Positions 7,288-12,210 of a stretch of DNA of 12,210 bases are shown here, piece after piece. The stretch's first letter is position 1; every line of letters starts with the position of its first letter. Source of the DNA: an uncultured Gemmatimonadota bacterium (GTDB taxonomy: Bacteria; Gemmatimonadota; Gemmatimonadetes; Gemmatimonadales; GWC2-71-9); contig CAMLLJ010000070.1 of the NCBI GenBank assembly GCA_946480845.1, positions 1 through 12,210 of the forward strand, in the 5' to 3' direction. Position numbers and translations under genes: made by a program. The notes beneath the pieces are model-generated. The model saw nothing but the letters and a program-made list of their open reading frames with translations. It made no database searches and was not told where the DNA came from.

Positions 7288-8026
7288 ACATCGTGCGCGC
7301 CAGCGCCCGGTGCTGCATGACCAGCTCCCGGTCCTTGAACACTCCCACCAGCAGCGCCCCGGCCACGAACCCCCCGACGTGCGCCCCGAACGCCACGCCG
7401 CCGCTCTCCTGCCCGAGCGCCGCCGCGCCGCCGAGCAGCTGGAGCAGGAACCAGTAGCCGAGCATCACGTATGCGGGAACCTGGATGCGGGTGATGAAGA
7501 TGACCAGGACTACGAGCATGTGCACCCGCACCCGCGGGTACAGCAGCACGTAGGCGCCCATCACGCCGCTGATCGCCCCCGAGGCCCCGACCATCGGGAT
7601 CGGGCTGGCGGGGCTGAGCAGTGTCTGGGTCGCTGCCGCGCCGAGCCCGCAGAGCAGGTAGAAGACGATGTAGCGGACGCGGCCCATCGAGTCTTCCACG
7701 TTGTTCCCGAAGACCCAGAGGAACCACATGTTGCCGATGAGGTGCAGCCAGCCACCATGCATGAACATCGAGGTGAGCGGGGCGTACCATACCGTCTCGC
7801 CGCCGATCACGCACGCGGCTCCCCTGCCCATCGGGATGGCGAATCCCTCGGGAAGCCGCTGCAGGAACTCGCCGGGAATGAGCCCCAGCCGGCAGACCGA
7901 CGCCGACAGGCTTGGCTCCGCGCCCATGCCCTGCACCAGGATCCAGGCGGCGACGTTGGCGGCGATGAGCGCGAACGTCGCGACCGGGGTGGCCAGCGTC
8001 GGATTGTCGTCGCGGTAGGGGAACAT
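7286..8026 (-). CDS. Rhomboid-family intramembrane serine protease
   Basis: A 246-aa polytopic membrane protease that cuts transmembrane segments within the bilayer. All hallmark elements are present: MFMHGGWLHLIGNMWFLWVF (87-106), with the HxxxxHxxxN motif His90, His95 and oxyanion Asn99; the nucleophile Ser149 in GASGAISG; and the catalytic His216 in GAHVGGF. Six hydrophobic spans can be placed: about 12-33, 91-107, 117-134, 148-163, 167-200 (possibly two helices) and 213-230. A loop of about 45 residues between span 1 and span 2 carries two Cys residues (45 and 72). The family typically starts FPYRDDNP, which supports ATG at 8026. The purine run AGGGA directly abuts the ATG and is too close for normal spacing. 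The dehydrogenase stop lies 23 bases upstream, so the pair is probably co-transcribed. Substrates unknown; the lipoprotein downstream has no membrane span beyond its signal peptide. Confidence 0.93.
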   Translation of the reverse strand: MFPYRDDNPTLATPVATFALIAANVAAWILVQGMGAEPSLSASVCRLGLIPGEFLQRLPEGFAIPMGRGAACVIGGETVWYAPLTSMFMHGGWLHLIGNMWFLWVFGNNVEDSMGRVRYIVFYLLCGLGAAATQTLLSPASPIPMVGASGAISGVMGAYVLLYPRVRVHMLVVLVIFITRIQVPAYVMLGYWFLLQLLGGAAALGQESGGVAFGAHVGGFVAGALLVGVFKDRELVMQHRALARTM

Positions 8027-8049
8027 TCCCTAATCTAGCGCGCGCCTGG

Positions 8050-9216
8050 TCACTCGGAGGGCGCGCTGGTGCGCACCAGCTCGGGCTTCTGCACCGGCGG
8101 GCGGCGGATCTCCTGCTCGAGTGTGGGCCGCTCGCGCTTGTCGAAGGGCCCGAGCGCCACCGGCTCGCCGCGGTCCGCCGACTGGTAGAGCGCGCGGATG
8201 ATCCGGACGTCGGCCAGCCCCTCCCATCCCGACGGCTCGGGGTCCTCGCCGGTCATGATGCACTCGGAGAAGTACAGCAGCTCCGGCGCGAACTGGTCGC
8301 GCTTCGGGAACTTCCGTTCCGTCGTCTTCTCCCCGATGGTGATCCGGTGGCTCAGCGCCTCGGCGTACTCGTAGGCGGGGTCCATGACCAGGTCGCCCCT
8401 GGTGCCCACGACCTGCAGCCGGGCCACGTCGGCCGCGCCGAAGCTCGCGGTGAAGGCCGCGAGCCGGTCGCCCGGGAAGCGAAGCACCGCCGAGGTCATC
8501 TCATCCACGCCGTCGGCCGCGAACCGCGGGTCGTCGCCGCGCGCCGTGAACGCGGTGACCTCGTCCGGCTCCGCCTCGAAGAGGTAGCGGGCCGCGTTGA
8601 TGCAGTAGATCCCGATGTCGTAGAGCGTGCCGCCGCCATCGGCCCGCGGGTTGAGCCGGATGTCGCCCTCCTTCACCGTCATGGTGAAGACGGAGTTGAA
8701 GACGCGCACCTCGCCGAGCCGGCCCGACTGCACCAGCTCCACCGCGCGCAGGTTCGCTTCCTCGAAGTGCAGCCGGTAGGCCACCATCAGCTTGACGCCA
8801 TGGCGGTCGCAGGCGTCGATCATCGCGCGGCAGTCTTCCTCGGTCACCGCCATCGGCTTCTCGGTGAGCACGTGCACCCCGACCGCGGCCGCGCGCTCGG
8901 CGTATGCCCGGTGCAGGTGGTTGGGCAGCGCGATGTAGACCGCGTCGGCGCCGGATTCCGCCAGTCCTTCCTCGAACGCCTCATAGCCGAACCGGTGCTC
9001 GACCCGGTATTTCCGGCCCACCTTTTCGAGCTTCTGCCCGTCGTCGGAGCAGAGCGCGACCAGCTCCGAATTCTCACCGGCGTGGGCGAAGGCGGGCAGC
9101 ACCGCCACCTGGGCGATGTGCCCCAGCCCGACGACCGCATAACGCACCTTCCGGCGCGCGGGCTCGCGCCTCGCCGGGGCGGCGGCCTTCGCCGCGCGGC
9201 TTCCTTTCTTTCCCAT
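8050..9216 (-). CDS. Gfo/Idh/MocA-family oxidoreductase, glucose-fructose-oxidoreductase-like
   Basis: A 388-aa NAD(P)-dependent sugar or cyclitol dehydrogenase. It has an N-terminal Rossmann fold (VRYAVVGLGHIAQ, 24-36), the family motif EKP at 119-121 (VHVLTEKPMA), and a C-terminal α/β substrate domain. In that domain GGGTLYDIGIYCIN (194-207) matches the GGGSLMDIGIYGLN of Zymomonas glucose-fructose oxidoreductase; Asp200 and Tyr204 are the expected catalytic residues. Unlike that periplasmic enzyme there is no Tat signal. Instead an Arg/Lys/Ala-rich stretch of 23 residues (MGKKGSRAAKAAAPARREPA) precedes the fold, so it should be cytoplasmic. ATG at 9216 is preceded by AAAGGG 7 bases upstream, an acceptable ribosome site. 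Substrate cannot be fixed from sequence. Neighbours do not define a sugar pathway; deoC downstream is the only other sugar enzyme. Confidence 0.9.
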   Translation of the reverse strand: MGKKGSRAAKAAAPARREPARRKVRYAVVGLGHIAQVAVLPAFAHAGENSELVALCSDDGQKLEKVGRKYRVEHRFGYEAFEEGLAESGADAVYIALPNHLHRAYAERAAAVGVHVLTEKPMAVTEEDCRAMIDACDRHGVKLMVAYRLHFEEANLRAVELVQSGRLGEVRVFNSVFTMTVKEGDIRLNPRADGGGTLYDIGIYCINAARYLFEAEPDEVTAFTARGDDPRFAADGVDEMTSAVLRFPGDRLAAFTASFGAADVARLQVVGTRGDLVMDPAYEYAEALSHRITIGEKTTERKFPKRDQFAPELLYFSECIMTGEDPEPSGWEGLADVRIIRALYQSADRGEPVALGPFDKRERPTLEQEIRRPPVQKPELVRTSAPSE

Positions 9217-9241
9217 GGCTTACCCTTTCCCCAGATGACAG

Positions 9242-9273
9242 GAGAGGCCCCGCTCCAGGGAGCAGGGCCTCTC
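9242..9273 (-). terminator. Strong hairpin between the lmo0937-type gene and the dehydrogenase
   Basis: GAGAGGCCC (9242-9250) pairs with GGGCCTCTC (9265-9273). Inside, after one C-A mismatch, GCTC pairs with GAGC around the loop CAGG. There is no T-run on either side. It lies 28 bases after the lmo0937 stop and 25 bases before the dehydrogenase start, so it may terminate or attenuate read-through from the small gene. It could also protect the 3' end of the small transcript. Confidence 0.6.
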
Positions 9274-9301
9274 GAGTTCCGCCACCGCGGCCGCGTCCCG
9301 G

Positions 9302-9451
9302 CTACAGCGTGCGCCGGCCCCGCACCAGGTTGACCAGGGCCACTACGATCGCTACGACCAGCAACAGGTGGAGCAGGCCGCCCATCGTATACGAGGTGAC
9401 CATGCCGAGAAGCCACAGCACCACCAGGATTACGAAGATCGTCCAGAGCAT
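9302..9451 (-). CDS. lmo0937-family small hydrophobic membrane protein
   Basis: A 49-aa peptide, almost entirely hydrophobic: MLWTIFVILVVLWLLG, a short turn (MVTSYTMGG), a second span LLHLLLVVAIVVALV (26-40), then the basic end NLVRGRRTL. The pattern MLWTI...LLG..TSYT.GG..HLLLV matches the family known as lmo0937, whose members are about 48-50 aa, often stress-linked and of unknown function. The reading frame continues upstream to 9529, but ATG at 9451 is the start. It lies 4 bases after a near-perfect Shine-Dalgarno GGAGGG, the product then has family length, and a promoter and operator sit upstream. A CRP/FNR-type site at -41.5 suggests activation by cAMP, redox or another signal. Confidence 0.85.
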   Translation of the reverse strand: MLWTIFVILVVLWLLGMVTSYTMGGLLHLLLVVAIVVALVNLVRGRRTL

Positions 9452-9455
9452 ACGT

Positions 9456-9461
9456 CCCTCC
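9456..9461 (-). promoter_or_regulatory. Shine-Dalgarno GGAGGG of the lmo0937-type gene
   Basis: The coding strand reads CGGAGGGACGTATG: GGAGGG four bases before the ATG at 9451. It is the strongest ribosome site in the window and settles the start against the longer in-frame ORF. Confidence 0.8.
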
Positions 9462-9519
9462 GAAGATTGTGTCCTGCCCACGATGACCTGCCGCTCCTGC
9501 GGCGGACTCGCGTGAAACG

Positions 9520-9528
9520 ATGATAGCA
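9520..9528 (-). promoter_or_regulatory. Extended -10 promoter for the lmo0937-type gene
   Basis: On the minus strand TGCTATCAT is an extended -10 (TGn plus TATCAT, 5 of 6 to TATAAT). There is no TTGACA-like -35 at 17 bases. With normal spacing transcription would start near 9513, giving a leader of about 61 bases. The leader contains a small hairpin, GCCGC-AGGA-GCGGC (9490-9503). A poor -35 fits a promoter that depends on the activator site next to it. Confidence 0.5.
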
Positions 9529-9543
9529 CACCCCCGAAAATCG

Positions 9544-9565
9544 GGTCGTGACCTGTGTCACGACC
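9544..9565. promoter_or_regulatory. CRP/FNR-family operator, perfect palindrome
   Basis: GGTCGTGAC (9544-9552), spacer CTGT, GTCACGACC (9557-9565): a perfect 9-base inverted repeat. Its core GTGA-N6-TCAC (9548-9561) is the consensus half-site arrangement of CRP-type regulators (TGTGA-N6-TCACA). The centre, 9554.5, lies 41.5 bases upstream of the start predicted for the lmo0937-type gene, the class II activator position. It is also 97 bases upstream of the phosphatase ATG, so it could act on both. Confidence 0.6.
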
Positions 9566-9651
9566 GCCCCGCTGGCCACCCCGAAGCCCTTCGACTTGCG
9601 GATCGCCGGTTCGGAGCGCAACCTAGGCGGCACACTTGAGGATGCCCATCC

Positions 9652-10503
9652 ATGGATGCGCCGAAACCGCGGAACGAGGAGCTCGACTTCCACGGCCTGA
9701 CCCACGCGGGCCGGGTCCGCGGTGACAACCAGGACCACTTCCTCATCTGTTCCCTGCAGCGTCGCGTCGAGATCCACGCGACGAGCCTGCCGGAAACCGG
9801 GTCCATCGCCGCGGCCGATCCCCGCGCCGCGTTCCTGGCGATGGTCGCCGACGGCGTCGGCGGCGGCGCGATGGGCGAGGAGGCGAGCCGGCGGGCGGTG
9901 CAGCAGGTGACCAGCTACGTCACCGAGAGCGTCCGCTGCTACTACGCCGCCCCCGATGAATCCAGCCTCTCCGAGGCGCTCACGGCCGCGGCGCTGCACA
10001 CCCACGACGCGCTGGTGGGCGAGTCGGGCTCCGATCCGGACCGGCGCGGCATGGCGACGACACTCACGCTCTGGCTGGGCGTCTGGCCCGATTCCTACCT
10101 GCTCCAGGTCGGCGACAGCCGCTGCTACATCCTGCGGGACGGCGTCCTGAGCCAGATGTCCCGGGACCAGACGATGGCGCAGGAGCTGATCGACCAGGGC
10201 ATCCTCACCGCGGCCAACGCCGGCCGGACCCGGTGGGCCAACACCCTCTCCAGCTCGATCGGCGGCAGCCAGACGGCGCCGGTGGTGACCCGCATCGCCC
10301 AGCGCTGGGGCGACGTGGGGCTGCTCTGCAGCGACGGGCTCACCCGGCACGTGTCCGACGAGCGGATCCAGCAGCGGCTTTCGACCATGACCTCCGCCAG
10401 GCAGGCGTGCGAGGCGCTCCTTCAGGATGCCCTCGACGGCGGCGGTACCGACAATGTCACCATCCTGATCGGCCGCGCGGTCGCGGCGGAGCGTACCCGA
10501 TGA
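9652..10503 (+). CDS. PP2C-family (PPM) protein Ser/Thr phosphatase
   Basis: A 283-aa stand-alone metal-dependent phosphatase that removes phosphate from Ser/Thr residues, usually opposing Hanks-type kinases; none is seen in the window. The motifs come in order: GRVRGDNQDHF (20-30; Asp25 and Asp28), MVADGVGGGAMGEEAS (64-79; metal ligand Asp67 and Gly68), the MATTL segment (134-138), LLQVGDSRCYILRDG (150-164), SRDQTMAQELIDQG (170-183), LLCSDGLTRHV (224-234; Asp228) and GGGTDNVTILI (263-273; Asp267). All four metal-binding aspartates are present, so it should be active and cytoplasmic, without membrane or sensor domains. Start ATG 9652 follows TTGAGGATG with a rather long spacing of about 10 bases; other nearby ATGs are out of frame. 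The stop TGA overlaps the ATG of the secreted protein gene as ATGA, so translation is coupled. No good -10/-35 pair is evident upstream. Confidence 0.93.
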   Translation: MDAPKPRNEELDFHGLTHAGRVRGDNQDHFLICSLQRRVEIHATSLPETGSIAAADPRAAFLAMVADGVGGGAMGEEASRRAVQQVTSYVTESVRCYYAAPDESSLSEALTAAALHTHDALVGESGSDPDRRGMATTLTLWLGVWPDSYLLQVGDSRCYILRDGVLSQMSRDQTMAQELIDQGILTAANAGRTRWANTLSSSIGGSQTAPVVTRIAQRWGDVGLLCSDGLTRHVSDERIQQRLSTMTSARQACEALLQDALDGGGTDNVTILIGRAVAAERTR

Positions 10504-11078
10504 TCCGCACCGTTCCCGCAGTGCTCGTGCTCGCCCTCGCGCTGAGGGCCGCTCCCGTCTCGGCCCAGGACCGGCCCGAATCCTGGCAGATCGCCGCCGC
10601 CCTGCTCCCGCTGCCTGACAGCATGCGGAGCGGCGCCGCGGTCCTCGGCTACCGCGGCGGGAAGCTGGTCGAGCTCCGGCCCGGACGGAACGAGATGATC
10701 TGTCTCACCGACGATCCGGCCGGCAAGGGGTTCCAGGCCTCCTGCTATCACCGGTCGCTCGAGCCGTTCATGGCACGCGGCCGCTCGCTCCGGGCCGAGG
10801 GGATCACCCATCGCGAGCAGGTGGACTCGGCGCGGCTGGCCGAGGTGAAGAGCGGCCGGATCGTGATGCCCAGCGCCGCGGTACTCTCGTCGGTCTTCGC
10901 GGAGAGCGACAGCTTCGACCCGGCGGCAGGCCCCGCCCCCGGGCAGCGCGCCCTCGACGTGATCTACCTGCCGTATGCGACCCAGGAGACAACTGGCATC
11001 CCGGAGATTCCGGCCACGGACCGGCCGTGGCTGATGTTCGCCGGGAAGCCCTGGGCACATGTGATGGTTACCAGGTAA
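10500..11078 (+). CDS. Secreted protein of unknown function
   Basis: The 192-aa product starts with a Sec signal peptide (MIRTVPAVLVLALALRAAPV then SAQ), with likely cleavage after Ala22. The mature part of 170 residues is soluble, with two cysteines (68 and 82) that could form a disulfide. Segments that look conserved-domain-like are IAAALLPLPDSMRSGAAVLG (31-50), RPGRNEMICLTDDP (60-73) and RPWLMFAGKPWAHVMV (175-190). I do not recognise the family. ATG at 10500 overlaps the phosphatase stop (ATGA) and places the signal peptide at the N-terminus. The frame stays open upstream inside the phosphatase gene, but that translation is a shadow. A phosphatase coupled to an exported protein is odd; co-expression is clear but a functional link is not. 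Confidence 0.78.
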   Translation: MIRTVPAVLVLALALRAAPVSAQDRPESWQIAAALLPLPDSMRSGAAVLGYRGGKLVELRPGRNEMICLTDDPAGKGFQASCYHRSLEPFMARGRSLRAEGITHREQVDSARLAEVKSGRIVMPSAAVLSSVFAESDSFDPAAGPAPGQRALDVIYLPYATQETTGIPEIPATDRPWLMFAGKPWAHVMVTR

Positions 11079-11090
11079 AGCGGCCCCGCT

Positions 11091-11127
11091 CCCGGCTTCC
11101 GGACCCTATCGGGGGCCGGAATCCGGG
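11091..11127 (+). terminator. GC-rich hairpin after the secreted-protein gene
   Basis: CCCGGCTTCCGG (11091-11102) pairs with CCGGAATCCGGG (11116-11127), 12 positions with one mismatch. The loop contains a further CCC-TATC-GGG pairing. It begins 13 bases after the stop codon at 11078. No T-run follows, so it may be a weak terminator or a 3'-end stabiliser separating the phosphatase pair from the DUF4440 gene. Confidence 0.5.
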
Positions 11128-11173
11128 CGTAGCATTGTCGGTCCCCTTCCCACCCCCAGCATCCGAGGCACCT

Positions 11174-11647
11174 ATGGCACGTCGACTTCGCACCTGCGTC
11201 GCAGTCCTCGCCGTACTCGCCTTCATCGGACCCTCGGTAGCCCACGCACAGGGCGTCGAAGCGCCCCGGCTGCCGCTCCGCACCGCGCTCGACGAGCTCG
11301 GGACGCTCCGGGCGGAATACGCGGATGCCTACAACCGGAAGGATGGGGCGGCCGTCACGGCGATGTACGCCCCCGACGCCATCGTGATCCACAGCGATGG
11401 GACCATGCTCAAGGGCTCCCAGGCGATCGGCGCGGGATTCAAGGACACCGCCGGATGGCCGCACATGGTGATCGAGTCCGATTCGGTGAAGGTCTTCGGC
11501 AACACGGCGGTGGATGTGGGGACCCTGCGTCTCCACCCTGAGGGTGGCGCCGAGCAGGTGGCTCACTACCTCGTGGTGCTGCGCCGGAACATGCAGAACT
11601 GGAAGATCGTGAGCGTTGCGGCGGTCCCGGTTGTAGCGGCGAAATAG
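11174..11647 (+). CDS. Secreted DUF4440/SnoaL-like (NTF2-fold) protein
   Basis: A 157-aa protein with a Sec signal peptide ([25 protein letters not shown]; cleavage after Ala25). A single NTF2-like domain follows. The first helix is [20 protein letters not shown], then [17 protein letters not shown] (65-81), which matches the usual Y-x-D-A-x-x-x-x-x-x-G-x-x-x-x-G signature. The β-sheet follows: [16 protein letters not shown] (105-120) and [20 protein letters not shown] (131-150), where W-K-I-V is typical of DUF4440. Such domains often bind small hydrophobic ligands or act as isomerases, but many have no known activity. ATG at 11174 is supported by GAGG (11165-11168) five bases upstream and by the signal peptide. 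The frame is open back to 11027, which is rejected as start. A strong terminator ends the transcript. Confidence 0.88.
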   Translation: MARRLRTCVAVLAVLAFIGPSVAHAQGVEAPRLPLRTALDELGTLRAEYADAYNRKDGAAVTAMYAPDAIVIHSDGTMLKGSQAIGAGFKDTAGWPHMVIESDSVKVFGNTAVDVGTLRLHPEGGAEQVAHYLVVLRRNMQNWKIVSVAAVPVVAAK

Positions 11648-11665
11648 CTGCCCCGACGGCATCGA

Positions 11666-11701
11666 GGGGCCCGGCCATCATGGCCGGGCCCCTTTTCTTC
11701 T
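11666..11701 (+). terminator. Rho-independent terminator of the DUF4440 gene
   Basis: A perfect 11-base stem, GGGGCCCGGCC (11666-11676) with GGCCGGGCCCC (11682-11692), loop ATCAT, followed by TTTTCTTCT. It begins 18 bases after the stop codon and isolates dnaK from upstream transcription. Confidence 0.95.
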
Positions 11702-11817
11702 GGCAAACGGTACAATTCCATGCCGTTTTGGCAGGATTATGCGGTACGGCGGTTGCACCCGGACCGGCCGGACGATTCCAGGCACCTAACGGGCAGACCC
11801 GGAGGACAGCGAAGACA

Positions 11818-12210
11818 ATGGCATCCAAGATCATCGGCATCGACCTGGGCACGACCAACTCGGTCGTCGCGGTCATGGAAGGCGGCGATCCGGTCGTCAT
11901 CCCCAATGCGGAAGGGGGGCGGACGACCCCCTCGGTCGTGGCCTTCACCAAGGACGGCGAGCGGCTGGTGGGCCAGGTGGCCAAGCGGCAGGCCGTGACC
12001 AACCCCAAGCAGACCATCTTCTCGATCAAGCGCTTCATGGGCCGGCGCATGAACGAGATCACCCAGGAGACGAAGCACGTCCCCTACAAGGTCGAGTCGG
12101 GCCAGAACGGCCTCGCCTCGGTCGAGATCTCGGGCAAGAAGTACACGCCGCCGGAGATCTCGGCGATGATCCTGCAGAAGATGAAGCAGACCGCCGAGGA
12201 CTATCTCGGC
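11818..12210 (+). CDS. dnaK: Molecular chaperone DnaK (Hsp70), N-terminal fragment
   Basis: The first 131 codons of Hsp70; the gene runs off the right edge. DnaK is the ATP-driven cytoplasmic chaperone that works with DnaJ and GrpE. The start of the actin-like ATPase domain is unmistakable: [20 protein letters not shown] (4-23; phosphate-1 loop DLGTTNS), [11 protein letters not shown] (34-44), [17 protein letters not shown] (61-77) and the helix [20 protein letters not shown] (110-129). ATG at 11818 follows GGAGG (11801-11805) with a rather long 12-base gap. The 116 bases between the preceding terminator and that site show a TACAAT (11711-11716) that could be a -10, but no matching -35. No CIRCE inverted repeat or clear heat-shock sigma site is visible, so the mode of control is open. 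Confidence 0.96.
   Translation, partial: MASKIIGIDLGTTNSVVAVMEGGDPVVIPNAEGGRTTPSVVAFTKDGERLVGQVAKRQAVTNPKQTIFSIKRFMGRRMNEITQETKHVPYKVESGQNGLASVEISGKKYTPPEISAMILQKMKQTAEDYLG

Noticed and set aside
6819..7814. Upstream extension of the deoC frame through the lipoprotein and rhomboid genes
   Set aside because: The extension is low-complexity and overlaps two genes with clear motifs; DERA homology begins only after 6818.
9452..9529. Longer N-terminus for the lmo0937-type protein
   Set aside because: It would cross the ribosome site and predicted transcription start, and it exceeds family length with non-hydrophobic sequence.
9596..9625. Possible TTGCGG / AACCTA promoter for the phosphatase gene
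   Set aside because: Matches to consensus are too few and the spacing is 18 bases; not better than chance in GC-rich DNA.
9430..10350. Minus-strand open frame opposite the phosphatase
   Set aside because: Antisense to a complete PP2C gene with every motif present; no domain in the product.
11729..11742. Sigma-54-like GG/GC pair before dnaK (TGGCAGG...TGC)
   Set aside because: The distance between GG and GC is 9 bases instead of 10, which inactivates this promoter type.

Overview
The window is 12.2 kb of densely coding, GC-rich bacterial DNA. It carries 13 protein genes, two of them cut by the window edges. There are no rRNA or tRNA genes, insertion sequences or CRISPR arrays, and no gene-free stretch longer than about 200 bases. 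The GC-rich codon use, the small lipoprotein with an ADS/RADS-rich tail, the secreted single-domain proteins and the gene mix all suggest Gemmatimonadota or a similar soil or sediment bacterium. This is an inference from style and was not tested by a search.

Left block (+ strand, 1-1712): the end of phoU overlaps by four bases an exopolyphosphatase of the Ppx/GppA family with a C-terminal HD domain. Together they form a phosphate and polyphosphate module.

Central block (- strand, 9451 down to 1684): eight genes point the same way. In transcription order they are a 49-aa lmo0937-type membrane peptide, a strong hairpin, a glucose-fructose-oxidoreductase-like Gfo/Idh/MocA dehydrogenase, a rhomboid protease, a small lipoprotein, a eukaryote-like deoxyribose-phosphate aldolase (deoC), an ALDH16-type double-domain aldehyde dehydrogenase, a 48-aa single-span membrane peptide, and an M48-type membrane protein. 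The M48-type protein has lost all the expected zinc ligands except one His. DeoC releases acetaldehyde and glyceraldehyde-3-phosphate, and ALDH16 is the obvious candidate to oxidise the aldehyde. The last three genes are separated by 3 bases or overlap, so they look co-transcribed.

Right block (+ strand, 9652-12210): a PP2C-type protein phosphatase overlaps by four bases a secreted protein of unknown function. Next come a hairpin, a secreted DUF4440/SnoaL-like protein, a textbook intrinsic terminator, and the first 131 codons of dnaK.

The divergent region between the lmo0937 gene and the phosphatase holds a perfect GTGA-N6-TCAC palindrome. It is centred exactly where a CRP/FNR-type activator would sit (-41.5) relative to an extended -10 element reading into the lmo0937 gene. 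The observations most worth a second look are this operator, the zinc-site-less M48 protein encoded beside the ALDH16/DeoC pair, and the small membrane gene between them.
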